Notes: generated by a model from the letters alone, not told the origin. DNA of 17,896 bases from Myxococcales bacterium UBA1203 (GCA_002309695.1 DBXV01000013.1:1-17896), one strand, 5' to 3'. Positions 7,935-15,509 are shown, counted from the first letter of the stretch. Numbers and translations are program-made.

Positions 7935-8141
7935 CAAATTTCCGGTGCGGCCTGTTTGGCCGGGAACGGTCAGAAAAAGCGGAGAAAAGATTGAGAAAAC
8001 GGCGCGCTGAACCGCCTCCGAGCTCAGGAGGGCGGTCATTTTGGGGAGGGGGCCCATGGCATTGACCGCCGCAAAAGACAATCCGGGCGCTCGCCGCGCT
8101 TCGAGATGTCTTCAGGTGTGGCCAGGGAGGGCCGGAGAAGG
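7935..8141 (-). promoter_or_regulatory. 207-base untranslated leader upstream of the FAD oxidoreductase, with a hairpin
   Basis: The gap between the DUF523 gene and the oxidoreductase ATG looks non-coding, because its minus-strand T-rich runs break the local codon bias. At 8011-8036 it holds a stable inverted repeat: ACCGCC(C)TCC pairs with GGAGGCGGT around a 7-base loop, with one bulged C. No T-run follows immediately (TTCAGCGCGCCGTTTT comes next), so it is a weak terminator at best. It could instead be a leader structure or part of a promoter region. I see no convincing -35/-10 pair. Confidence 0.3.
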
Positions 8142-8756
8142 TCAGCTGTCCTGCGAAAAATCCTCTTCCGTCAGCCGCCGGATGCCCGCCCGGGCGAGAA
8201 GCACCGAGGTGACGCCCTCTCCCGGAATTTTGACGCCGCTGCACTGAACGCGGCGCACGCCGCACGAGGGGCTTCCCTCCTTGAGAATCGCCAGCGTGAT
8301 GCCGAAGCCTGCGAGCGCTTCCAGCGTGTTCCGGGCGCCGTCGAGAAACTGTTGGGAAACATCCCTGCCGGCACGGTCAATGAGCACCGCGTTTTGTCCG
8401 AGGAGCGCCTGCCCGTCGCCGCCGTGAAAATCGGCCGGAAGCCGCGGGCAGCTCAGGCAGCCAAAGAGCTCCGGACAGATGGGGTGAACGCCCCGCGCGA
8501 GCATCTCGTCCAGAATCGGCGCGGGGTCGGGCAGCCGCACATCGGGGCGCCTCATGGCCTGTTGAAAGAGCTTGCGGACGGGAAACGGTCCGGACGAAGG
8601 ACGGACGGGCCGTTTCAGGAGCACTTCGATGAGCCCGCTTCCGGCATTTTTGCTCTGGCCGTCATAGCGGCAGCAGATGCCCAGAAGGCAGGCGGAGCAG
8701 GCGATGCAGTGCGTCTTCTCGGCATTCGTCAAAAGCTCCTGCAATTCGGCACGCAT
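8142..8756 (-). CDS. DUF523 family protein with an extra N-terminal cysteine cluster
   Basis: 204 residues, longer than the roughly 150-160 usual for DUF523. The family hallmarks are present: SACLLGICCRYDG (21-33), CPELFGCLSCPRLP (94-107) and ILKEGSPSCG (157-166). Ten cysteines occur in all. Cys17, Cys20 and Cys28 are additional to the usual ones, giving HCIACSAC just before the first motif. Roughly fifty residues separate motif 1 from motif 2, which suggests an insertion. DUF523 proteins are cytoplasmic and have no settled function; conserved cysteines suggest metal or Fe-S binding. The ATG follows AGGAAGGGAGA at a suitable distance. It lies 18 bases after the beta-barrel gene stop, so cotranscription is likely. 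Family assignment is confident. Confidence 0.87.
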   Translation of the reverse strand: MRAELQELLTNAEKTHCIACSACLLGICCRYDGQSKNAGSGLIEVLLKRPVRPSSGPFPVRKLFQQAMRRPDVRLPDPAPILDEMLARGVHPICPELFGCLSCPRLPADFHGGDGQALLGQNAVLIDRAGRDVSQQFLDGARNTLEALAGFGITLAILKEGSPSCGVRRVQCSGVKIPGEGVTSVLLARAGIRRLTEEDFSQDS

Positions 8757-8774
8757 GGAAGTCGTCTCCCTTCC

Positions 8775-9584
8775 TCAGAGCAGAACGCTGACGCCCAGAA
8801 GGACCGAGAGGTGGTTCAGAACCGAGGAACTCGGCTCTTCGAGGAGCTGCCGGGCGTTGCCGCGCTCCAGTTCGCTGAGGTCCGAAGCGTGACAGCCGCT
8901 GCCCGCTTCGCCGCCGTCCTTGAGCGCGGTCAGGTCGCTGTGCGTGCAGCCGTTGATTTTGCGGATGCGGGCGGCGGCGATGAAGTCCTTCAGCTCCAGG
9001 CGCACGGCGACGCGTTCGGCCACGGCCAGGCGCGCGGAAATGCCGGCGGTGCCGATGAAGCGAACGCCCGTGCTGCCGAAGCCGTCTTCGCTGAGCTGGA
9101 CGCGCGTGGCAGCGGCGCCGATGCCCAGCGAGAGCGAGAGGCTGAAATGGCCCAGAACGCCTCTGCCGAAGACGAATTTTCCATCGACGGGCGACAGCTC
9201 GATGCCCGCCGCCGCGCCGCCCCGGAGAAGCAGCGCCGTGGCGGCATCAGACTGAATGCTGGCCTTGTCGATGAGCTCGCGCTGAAAGCCGGATTCGCCG
9301 CTGACGTAGTTGAAGAAGGGGGACGCCTGGACGGCGAAGCGCTCGGTGAAGTGGTACGTGTAGGCGAGCGCCACGCCCCAGTGCCGCGTCCACGCACTCC
9401 CCACCTGCACCGTGAGCGGATAGGCCGTCAGCTCGTGCCGTCCCTCGCTGGCAAAGGCCCGCTCTTCGACCGTGTGGCGCCGCACGTCATCCGATTCGGC
9501 GTCAGCACCGGTCAGGTCCGCATTCGGATTCGCGGCGGAACCGGCGGCGACGGCGAGGGCAGCGATGAGGGCGGGAAAATTCAT
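8775..9584 (-). CDS. Outer-membrane beta-barrel protein (first-type, with disulfide-capable loop)
   Basis: 269 residues. Residues 1-18 form a short signal peptide (MNFPALIAALAVAAGSA) with a likely cut after the Ala-rich stretch. The mature part alternates hydrophobic and polar residues in 9-11 residue strands (for example WGVALAYTYHFT, RFAVQASPFFNYV, HFSLSLSLGIG, VRFIGTAGISARLA), as expected of a small barrel of about 8-10 strands. It resembles the outer membrane beta-barrel domain proteins common in Myxococcota, though I could not run a profile. A loop before the last strand contains Cys213 and Cys231, which could form a disulfide in the periplasm. The last residues are SVLLGVSVLL, lacking a terminal Phe. 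Thirty bases separate it from the upstream barrel gene, and the two are probably paralogues in one transcript. No Shine-Dalgarno sequence is obvious at the ATG. Confidence 0.8.
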   Translation of the reverse strand: MNFPALIAALAVAAGSAANPNADLTGADAESDDVRRHTVEERAFASEGRHELTAYPLTVQVGSAWTRHWGVALAYTYHFTERFAVQASPFFNYVSGESGFQRELIDKASIQSDAATALLLRGGAAAGIELSPVDGKFVFGRGVLGHFSLSLSLGIGAAATRVQLSEDGFGSTGVRFIGTAGISARLAVAERVAVRLELKDFIAAARIRKINGCTHSDLTALKDGGEAGSGCHASDLSELERGNARQLLEEPSSSVLNHLSVLLGVSVLL

Positions 9585-9614
9585 GGCGGAAGGCGCGGCG
9601 GCAGGCGGCAGCGG

Positions 9615-10358
9615 TCAGAAGGAAAAAACGGCGCCGAGGGAGATGAAGGAGAGGCAGGAGAGGCCTGTTTTTCGTCTGCCGGAGGCGGCGGGATCGGCGC
9701 GGTCGATGTCAACCCGATAGCTGTCGGGAAAGAGCCGGGCGTCGAAGGACAGGTCGAGGCTGAAAAGCTGCGTGACGTAGAAACGGAGTCCCAGCGCGCC
9801 CAGAAACAGCGGCTTCACGGCCGTTTCGTCGAGGGCGGGCGAGATGAGGCTCATGCGCTCAAAGCCGCCCGCGCCTGCTCCAAGAGAGAGCCACACGCCG
9901 AAGTGAATGACCGCCGCGGAGAAGAGCGAAAACTTGCCGTAAATCGGCATCCAGCGGGCGGCGGCCAGTGCGGACCAGTTGAGTTCCCACAGGTCCTGAA
10001 AGTCGTCGGCGGTTCGGAAGCGCATCTGGGGGTCCGCGGACTGGAATGCCGCCTCAGCGTCATCGGCCGCGGACGTGTGCCGGGAGAATGCCCAGCCGCC
10101 GCGCACGTGGACGGACCAGTGCTCGGTGATGTTCCAGCCGAAGGAGGCATCCAGCGCGCCGTGGAGCGTCAGCCGGGAGACGGGCGTGACGCCCGCGGAC
10201 AGCGAGGCCTCCCATTTTCCGCTGTTGGTGAAGCGGCGGTTCTGAACGGCCTCGGGAGGCGCCTGTTCTGCAGCTGCATCGGCTTCGGACGCCGCCGGCA
10301 GCGCGGCGGGCACCCAGAGGGCGGCGGCGAGGGCTGGGGCGAAGACCGAAGGGAGCAT
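9615..10358 (-). CDS. Outer-membrane beta-barrel protein (second-type)
   Basis: 247 residues with a signal peptide at about 1-22 (hydrophobic VFAPALAAALWVPAAL, then PAAS as a plausible signal peptidase I site). An Ala/Glu/Pro-rich spacer (about 23-42) follows, then amphipathic strands such as KWEASLSAGVTPVSRL, ALDASFGWNITEHWSV and VRGGWAFSR. The protein ends in SLGAVFSF: a terminal Phe with alternating hydrophobics is the classic signal for insertion by the BAM complex. It lies directly upstream of the other barrel gene with a 30-base gap. The two share size and layout (N-terminal spacer, strand pattern around EHW/ERF) and may be ancient paralogues. No ligand or channel function can be assigned. 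The ATG at 10358 lacks a clear Shine-Dalgarno sequence. A TTG-initiated frame just upstream resembles a lipoprotein start but is out of frame. Confidence 0.8.
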   Translation of the reverse strand: MLPSVFAPALAAALWVPAALPAASEADAAAEQAPPEAVQNRRFTNSGKWEASLSAGVTPVSRLTLHGALDASFGWNITEHWSVHVRGGWAFSRHTSAADDAEAAFQSADPQMRFRTADDFQDLWELNWSALAAARWMPIYGKFSLFSAAVIHFGVWLSLGAGAGGFERMSLISPALDETAVKPLFLGALGLRFYVTQLFSLDLSFDARLFPDSYRVDIDRADPAASGRRKTGLSCLSFISLGAVFSF

Positions 10359-10401
10359 GAGAGACCGGCGGGAAAGGGGGTGGGCAAAAGCGGGGCGGCC
10401 C

Positions 10402-10429
10402 CTAGCACAAGTCCGCAGAGGGACAACAA
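10402..10429 (-). promoter_or_regulatory. Possible sigma-70-type promoter for the barrel-protein pair
   Basis: On the minus strand TTGTTG (10424-10429) and TGCTAG (10402-10407) are separated by 16 bases, about 44 bases before the ATG of the upstream barrel gene. Match to consensus is partial (TTG of the -35; T and A of the -10). It lies in the only 97-base gap between the DUF58 gene and the barrel genes, which is why a promoter is expected there. Confidence 0.25.
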
Positions 10430-10455
10430 GCGCCTGCCTCTGCTGATGCCCGGCG

Positions 10456-11589
10456 TCAGGTCTGCGCGGGAGTTTTGGCCGAAGGAACTCGCGCCGATGA
10501 CCGGAACGCCGCGATGTCCAGAAGCAGCCCGCTGCCGCGCTCGGGAACGGGACCGTCGGGAGAGGCCTCCGTCAGAGAGAGAAGCCTCAGTTCCCGCGAC
10601 ACATGTTCCGGCCCTGATCCGGGAGGCACCGACGTGCCGCTGACCGCAAGTCCTGTCTCTGTTCCTGCCGCATCCAGATGGCGAATCAGTGCCGCGGCGT
10701 TCTCGATGTCCTCTTCCAGCTGGCTTCCGGCGGCCGCTGTGTTGTCCACCACGATGGTCAGCCGCTTCGCGCGCTCGTCCTCGCGCTCGGCGATGAGAAA
10801 ACGCCCGGCGGCAGCGCTCTTGCGGAAATGAATGCGCCGCCGGTCGTCGCCTGGGACCATCTCCCGAAGCTCTTTGAGCTCGGCGCCGTCTCCGGAAAGG
10901 CCGCGCAGCGCTCCCTCGTTCTGTCCGCCCTCGTCCGCCGTGGTCAGTACGAGCTGTCTCCGGCCCGGCAGAACGAACTGTTCGCCGGGAACTTCCATGT
11001 CCCGGGATTTTTCAAAGAAGCCGAAGGGAAATCGGGTGGCGAGGCGAATGGTGCGCAGGCGAAAGAGCCCCCGCTGAGGGGCGATGGTCTCTGCCGACAC
11101 ATCCACGGATTCGCCCGGCGGCACGAACAGCGTCGCGGCCCGCACGCGCTCCAGCGGCGGCTCCGGGTCCATGACCGTCAGAGAGAACGAAGCGCGCCGG
11201 CGTTTGAGGTTCGTGACGCGGAACGTGCAGAGAAATGGCTCTCTGGCCACGGCGTCCTGACCCGGCAGGCGCATCACGGCGACATCGCGGAGGGAGCTCT
11301 CGGCCAGAATGCCGGAGACGATGATGGTCGCGAGGAGCAGCCCCAGAATCAGGAACAGCAGGTTGTTGCCCGTGTTGAGGGCGGCGAGCCCCACGCCGAG
11401 CGTCACGGCCACGAAAATTTTGCCCTGTCTGGTGAAGGACAGGCGCCGGAGGCTGGCCCGAAAGCGCTTCCCCGCTTCACGCTCGCGCGCCTCAGCTTCC
11501 AGAACTTCGCGGATGCCGTCCGACGGAGCGCTGCCGTCTGCCGCGGAAGCTCCTTTTTTTCCGGCTTCACCGGCCGCGTCCGCCTTCAC
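10456..11589 (-). CDS. DUF58 domain membrane protein, MoxR partner
   Basis: 377 residues. An Ala/Gly/Glu-rich cytoplasmic N-terminus (1-52) is followed by two transmembrane helices (about 57-74 and 76-96) around TGNNLLFLILGLLLA, a hallmark of DUF58 proteins. The DUF58 core reads GDGAELKELREMVPGDDRRR followed by IHFRKSAAAGRFLIAERE (233-270), the domain's signature, leading into a VWA-like beta-strand (KRLTIVVD). DUF58 proteins pair with MoxR ATPases and are thought to act in assembly or maturation of envelope complexes; the client here is unknown. The start is GTG at 11589, overlapping the MoxR stop as GTGA, so translation is coupled. Immediately downstream come two barrel proteins rather than the VWA and transglutaminase genes often seen in such operons. 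Confidence 0.92.
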   Translation of the reverse strand: MKADAAGEAGKKGASAADGSAPSDGIREVLEAEAREREAGKRFRASLRRLSFTRQGKIFVAVTLGVGLAALNTGNNLLFLILGLLLATIIVSGILAESSLRDVAVMRLPGQDAVAREPFLCTFRVTNLKRRRASFSLTVMDPEPPLERVRAATLFVPPGESVDVSAETIAPQRGLFRLRTIRLATRFPFGFFEKSRDMEVPGEQFVLPGRRQLVLTTADEGGQNEGALRGLSGDGAELKELREMVPGDDRRRIHFRKSAAAGRFLIAEREDERAKRLTIVVDNTAAAGSQLEEDIENAAALIRHLDAAGTETGLAVSGTSVPPGSGPEHVSRELRLLSLTEASPDGPVPERGSGLLLDIAAFRSSARVPSAKTPAQT

Positions 11590-12554
11590 GCCGGGACCTC
11601 GGTCCTGTCCACCAGCGCCTGAATGACCCTGCCGGACTCCTCGCGCGCGCCGTGGAGATCAGCGCCGCCCCGGGCGAGCCGGACGCGGTGCGCCAGAACC
11701 GGAACAGCCATGCGTTTGACGTCGTCGGGAAGCATGAAGGACCGCCCGTCGAGAAGCGCCGAGGCGCGGGCAGCGGCGCCCAGAGCCAGAAGCCCGCGGG
11801 TGGAGACGCCGGAAGTCAGGAGCTTCGTCCCGCGCGTGGCCTGCACGATGCGGCTGATGTAGTCGGCCAGAGAGGGATCCATGCGCACGCTCTGGGCCGC
11901 CCGGCGCAGCTCCTGGAGCTTTTTCGGGTCGAGGAGCGGCTCGACGCTTTCGAGAGGCGAAGAAATCGCGTCGCGGGAGAGCAGAAGCTCCCGCTCGGAA
12001 GCGGCGGTCGGGTAGCCCAGCGAAATGCGCATCAGGAACCTGTCCAGCTGGGAATCGGGGAGGGGATAGGTGCCGCTCTGGTCGAGAGGATTCTGCGTGG
12101 CCAGAACGACAAAGGGCACGGGAAGAGGATGCGCCGTGCCGTCGATGGTGACCTGCCCCTCGCTCATGGCTTCGAGAAGCGCGGACTGAGTCCTGGGCGG
12201 CGCGCGGTTGATTTCATCCGCCAGCACCACGCCGGAGAAGACGGGCCCGGGCCGAAAGGAAAACTCGGCTGTCCTGGGGTCGAAGACCTGCGCGCCCGTC
12301 ACGTCGCTGGGCAAAAGGTCGCTGGTGAACTGGATGCGGGAAAAGGGAAGCCCGAGGACGATGGAGAGCGTCCTGGCCAGAGTGGTTTTGCCTGCTCCCG
12401 GCAGGTCCTCAATGAGGAGGTGACCGCCGCCCAGAATCGCGGCCAGCGCCTGGCGGACGGCACCGCGCTTTCCCCTGAGAACGGCCTCTGTCCGATCGGC
12501 GGCCTTGTCGAGGAGCATGGCCGCGGCTTTGGCTTCCTGTTCGCTGATGTGCAT
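11586..12554 (-). CDS. MoxR family AAA+ ATPase
   Basis: 322 residues, normal for MoxR. Walker A is LPGAGKTT (51-58) after the family's GGGHLLIED. Walker B is VVLADEINRAPP (109-120, Asp113/Glu114). The conserved QSALLEAMSEGQVTIDG helix-loop follows at 123-139. Sensor 1 is ATQNP (Asn155), followed by the LDRFLMR arginine motif (170-176). The lid domain with STRGLLALGAAARA and FMLPDDVKRM is complete. MoxR proteins are ATP-driven chaperone-like hexamers in the cytoplasm that mature or activate partner complexes, usually with DUF58 and VWA proteins. The ATG has AGGAA 6 bases upstream. Its stop overlaps the DUF58 start. The gene lies 52 bases after pgpA, so it may be read from the same transcript. 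Confidence 0.95.
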   Translation of the reverse strand: MHISEQEAKAAAMLLDKAADRTEAVLRGKRGAVRQALAAILGGGHLLIEDLPGAGKTTLARTLSIVLGLPFSRIQFTSDLLPSDVTGAQVFDPRTAEFSFRPGPVFSGVVLADEINRAPPRTQSALLEAMSEGQVTIDGTAHPLPVPFVVLATQNPLDQSGTYPLPDSQLDRFLMRISLGYPTAASERELLLSRDAISSPLESVEPLLDPKKLQELRRAAQSVRMDPSLADYISRIVQATRGTKLLTSGVSTRGLLALGAAARASALLDGRSFMLPDDVKRMAVPVLAHRVRLARGGADLHGAREESGRVIQALVDRTEVPA

Positions 12555-12606
12555 GGCGTTTCCTGTCTCTTCGTTCGTCGTTCGCGCCGTCAGAGGTCAG
12601 AGACCC

Positions 12607-13248
12607 TCATGCCCAGAGGAGGGTCCAGACGAGAATCAGCAGCCGCGCGTAAATGCCCGCGCACACGTCGTCCATCACGTTGCCCACGGCGTCGTGGCGG
12701 TTTTTGTCGAAGTGGGAGCAGGGCCAGGGCTTCAGGATGTCGAAGGTGCGGAAGAGGATGAACCCGGCCAGCAGGTAGAGGGGCTCCGCGGGGACGAAGA
12801 GCATGGTCACGAGGTAGCCGACGATTTCGTCGCTGACGATGTGCTGGTCGTCGCTGTTGCCGAAATGTCTGCCCGCGATGCCCGCCGCGTGGAGCGCCAG
12901 AAAGAAGAGCGCGAGGGCGGTCAGCGCCTGGAGCGCGGGATGCGTGCGGGCAATGGCCAGCTGGAAGAGGACGCCCACGAGAGTGCCGACGGTTCCCGGC
13001 GCCTTGGGCGAGAAGCCGGCGCCGAAGCCCGTGGCATAGGCGAGGAAAATTTTGTCCGGCCACGAGAGCGGAGACTTGGGCGCGCCGGCGTCGTTTTTCT
13101 GCCCGTCAGCGGATGAAGCATCGCCGATGGCTGAAGTCTGGGCGGGCGCGAGCGCGGCCTCAGATTCAGAGGGCGCATCGCCTGTTGGAGCGGCGGATGC
13201 GGTGGAAGGCGTGGATTCGCCGGCGTGATCGGCCTGGGCGTCGGACAT
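12607..13248 (-). CDS. pgpA: Phosphatidylglycerophosphatase A with a disordered N-terminal tail
   Basis: 213 residues. The catalytic part matches PgpA: ATGFGAGFSPKAPGTVGT (72-89), DDQHIVSDEIVGYLVTM (133-149), FRTFDILKPWP (166-176) and HDAVGNVMDDVCAGIYA (185-201), with several membrane helices. PgpA removes the terminal phosphate from phosphatidylglycerol phosphate at the inner membrane to make phosphatidylglycerol. The first 57 or so residues are unusual: rich in Ala, Ser, Asp, Glu and Thr with no hydrophobic segment, probably disordered, and absent from typical PgpA (about 150-170 residues). The start is well supported, as GAGGAGC lies 5-6 bases before the ATG, so the tail appears to be translated. 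It lies 53 bases after the serine hydrolase and 52 before the MoxR gene. Confidence 0.93.
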   Translation of the reverse strand: MSDAQADHAGESTPSTASAAPTGDAPSESEAALAPAQTSAIGDASSADGQKNDAGAPKSPLSWPDKIFLAYATGFGAGFSPKAPGTVGTLVGVLFQLAIARTHPALQALTALALFFLALHAAGIAGRHFGNSDDQHIVSDEIVGYLVTMLFVPAEPLYLLAGFILFRTFDILKPWPCSHFDKNRHDAVGNVMDDVCAGIYARLLILVWTLLWA

Positions 13249-13301
13249 GAGTGCTCCTCAATGCGTCTGTGAATGAAAGGAAGGAAATCTGCGGCAGCGG
13301 C

Positions 13302-14558
13302 TCAAAGGGGCGAGGTGCTGCCGGAGGACATGGCCAGGCGGACGGCTGCATCGCCAAAGGCGGGGCGGGCGCGCCGGATGCCCTCATTGCCCCGGCGCGG
13401 ATGAACTCGATTGGTCAGGAGCGCGGCGCTGATGCCCCGGCTGATGTCAATCCACAGGCTGGTGCCGGTGAAGCCCGTGTGGCCGACGCTGCGGGAAGCG
13501 GCCATGAGCTCGCCGGCGGAAGACCCCGAGGCAGACGGCGTGTCGAATCCAAGCGCCCGCGTGCTGTCCGGCGTCCGCTCGTCGCGCCGGAGAAATTCCT
13601 GCCACAGCTCCGCGGGGCCCAGGCGCCCGGCGCCGCCCAGCTCTTCGAGAACGCGCCAGCCAAAGAGGGCCACGTCGCGTGCTGTTCCAAAGAGCCCGGC
13701 GTGTCCGCTGACGCCGCCCATGGCAAAGGCGTTGTCGTCGTCCGCTTCTCCAAAAATGGGCGCGGGCAGCGGCGGCTCAAAGGAGGGCATGCGCAGAAGT
13801 TTCTCCTGACCCGCGGCCGGTTCTCTCGGACGAAAGAGGCCCGTGGCGGCGATGGAAGCAGGCGTTTTCTCCGCCGGCGCGTCCAGCGGGCGGAAGGCCA
13901 GAGAGGAAGCGAATCCAAGGGGAAGGTGAACTTCGTCGCGGACAAAGTTCTGGAAAGGCATGCCCGTGACGCGCTCGACGATGCTGCCCAGAGTGATGAA
14001 CCCCAGGTCGCTGTAAACGGCGGCCTCCCAGGGACGGCGCTCCGGACGAATGCGTTCCAGCGCGCTGAGAACGGCTGCTTTCCCAAACTGGCAGGCCAGC
14101 TTTCGTTCACCCGGCGGCGCATCGCGGTTCAGCGCGGCGGCGAAGAGTGGCGAGCCGAAGACATCGAGAAAGAAGGGCTTCCAGGCGGGAAGCCCCGAGG
14201 CGTGGCAGAGGAGCATCCGCAGCGTCAGCGCGTCCTTGCCGCAGGCAGCGAAGGCAGGCCAGAAGCGGCGGACAGGATCATCGAGACGGATTTCCTTCAG
14301 CGCGGCGAGACGGAGAACGGCGGGCGTGGCCGCGAGGACTTTGGTCAGGCTGGCCAGGTCGAAAAGGGTCCGGCCATCGACGGGAACGCCGCCGCCGGTG
14401 AGGGACGTGGTGCCGGCCTCACCGCTGAACAGCTCTGCGCCGCCGAAGATGACGCAGCCCTGCGCGCCGGGAAAAAAGCCGTTCTCGATGCCCTGGCGCA
14501 GAACGTCCCGGGGCGAAAGTCCGCTCGCTGCTTCATCGTCTCGTTCAAGGGGGGACAC
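13302..14558 (-). CDS. Class C beta-lactamase-fold serine hydrolase, apparently cytoplasmic
   Basis: 418 residues. The three motifs of the fold are present: SLTK (Ser70, Lys73), YSD (Tyr182-Asp184) and HTG (His360-Gly362 within GHTGFTGT). TLRMLLCHASGLP and GGVSGHAGLFGTARDVA are also typical of the beta-lactamase/EstB/penicillin-binding family (Pfam Beta-lactamase). No signal peptide or N-terminal membrane segment is visible, so a cytoplasmic esterase or peptidase is more likely than a secreted resistance enzyme. It is flanked by murI (39 bases upstream) and pgpA (53 bases downstream), which suggests, without proving, a link to cell-wall precursor recycling. The start is GTG with GAAAGGCG just upstream. 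The family is certain; substrate unknown. Confidence 0.9.
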   Translation of the reverse strand: MSPLERDDEAASGLSPRDVLRQGIENGFFPGAQGCVIFGGAELFSGEAGTTSLTGGGVPVDGRTLFDLASLTKVLAATPAVLRLAALKEIRLDDPVRRFWPAFAACGKDALTLRMLLCHASGLPAWKPFFLDVFGSPLFAAALNRDAPPGERKLACQFGKAAVLSALERIRPERRPWEAAVYSDLGFITLGSIVERVTGMPFQNFVRDEVHLPLGFASSLAFRPLDAPAEKTPASIAATGLFRPREPAAGQEKLLRMPSFEPPLPAPIFGEADDDNAFAMGGVSGHAGLFGTARDVALFGWRVLEELGGAGRLGPAELWQEFLRRDERTPDSTRALGFDTPSASGSSAGELMAASRSVGHTGFTGTSLWIDISRGISAALLTNRVHPRRGNEGIRRARPAFGDAAVRLAMSSGSTSPL

Positions 14559-14597
14559 GGGGCGCCTTTCGTTTGCGGGAACGCGCGGAGGCAGAGG

Positions 14598-15410
14598 TCA
14601 GAACTCGGGGAAGGTGATCCGCTCGATGCCGCGGATGGGCTCTCCCAGAAAGCGCTCGCCCACATCGGCAAAGGGTTCGGGCTGGTCGGTGACGAAATAG
14701 TGCCGGCTGGGGGGCGCGTCCGACGGGCCCTCCGCTTTCCAGCCCCGAAAATCCAGGAGCTCCTCCACGGCGGCGGCGGTCGTCTGCGCGGAATCCACCA
14801 GTGAGACGCCCTCGCCCACAACTTCGGCAATCGCGCTCCGGAGCAGCGGGTAGTGAGTGCAGCCCAGCACCAGCGTGTCCATGCCGAAGCCGTCGAAAGC
14901 GGCGAGATAGCGGGCGGCGGTCAGCCGGGCGATGGGGCCATCTGTCCAGCCTTCCTCTGCCAGAGGGACGAAGAGGGGACAGGCTGAGGCTTTGAGCTCC
15001 ACGTTGCCGCGCTGCTTGCGGATGGCGCTCTGATAGGCGCCGCTCTTCACCGTGCCGCGCGTGCCGATGATGCCGATGCGGTTGTTTTTCGTGGCTTCGA
15101 TGGCCGCGCGTGCGCCCGGCTCGATGACGCCGATGACCGGAATCGCCAGCATCTTCTGGAGCACGTCGAGGGCCACGGCCGAGGCGGTATTGCAGGCGAC
15201 GACCAGCAGCTTCAGGTCCTGGTTGAGGAGGAAGCGGGCGTTGTCGATGCAGTACCGGATGACCACTTCTGGCGAGCGCGGGCCGTAGGGAACGCGGGCT
15301 GTGTCGCCCAGATAGGCGGTCGATTCGAGGGGCAGGCGCTGATGGATGGCCTTGAGGACGGTGAGCCCGCCCACGCCGCTGTCGAAGACGCCGATGGTCT
15401 TCCGGCGCAT
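14598..15410 (-). CDS. murI: Glutamate racemase
   Basis: 270 residues from the chosen start. It interconverts L- and D-glutamate, supplying D-Glu for peptidoglycan stem peptides in the cytoplasm. The signatures are complete: GVFDSGVGGLTV (catalytic-site Asp10-Ser11), YLGDTARVPYG, VACNTASA (Cys73) and VLGCTHYPLL (Cys184 and His186); the two cysteines are the racemising pair. An in-frame ATG 20 codons upstream (15470) would add residues with no homology and has no ribosome binding site. The ATG at 15410 follows GGGAGG closely and gives the usual family length, so I prefer it. The serine hydrolase follows after 39 bases, probably in the same operon. The function is confident; only the start is open. 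Confidence 0.95.
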   Translation of the reverse strand: MRRKTIGVFDSGVGGLTVLKAIHQRLPLESTAYLGDTARVPYGPRSPEVVIRYCIDNARFLLNQDLKLLVVACNTASAVALDVLQKMLAIPVIGVIEPGARAAIEATKNNRIGIIGTRGTVKSGAYQSAIRKQRGNVELKASACPLFVPLAEEGWTDGPIARLTAARYLAAFDGFGMDTLVLGCTHYPLLRSAIAEVVGEGVSLVDSAQTTAAAVEELLDFRGWKAEGPSDAPPSRHYFVTDQPEPFADVGERFLGEPIRGIERITFPEF

Positions 15411-15479
15411 GACCTCCCGGCAGCGAAGCGCGCCGGTGTCGATGGGGGGGAAACTGAGAGGGGAGGGCATGGCGGCGCG

Positions 15480-15509
15480 CGTCTATTTCCTGTCTGCGCC
15501 CGACTTCAA
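15480..15509 (-). promoter_or_regulatory. Weak candidate promoter upstream of murI
   Basis: On the minus strand TTGAAG (15504-15509) and TAGACG (15480-15485) are 18 bases apart. Transcription would start near 15473, leaving a leader of about 60 bases to the preferred murI ATG. The -35 is overlapped by an imperfect 17-base palindrome (15499-15515). Consensus match is modest, so this is only a candidate. It sits in the 163-base gap after the family 9 glycosyltransferase, which otherwise shows no terminator. Confidence 0.2.

Noticed and set aside
10169..10429. A TTG-initiated frame starting MLSLCGLVLGAA that looks like a lipoprotein signal
   Set aside because: It runs out of frame into the signal-peptide region of the second-type barrel gene and becomes Pro/Ser/Arg-rich with no further organisation.
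8106..10643. A plus-strand open frame of 845 codons running antisense to the DUF523, both barrel and part of the DUF58 genes
   Set aside because: It is antisense across four well-supported genes and their gaps, is Gly/Arg/Glu-rich with no recognisable domain, and is the expected mirror of a strong third-position G/C bias on the minus strand.
13251..14804. A plus-strand frame of 517 codons opposite the serine hydrolase and part of murI
   Set aside because: The minus-strand products have complete catalytic motifs, while this frame is Arg/Gly/Ala-rich with none.
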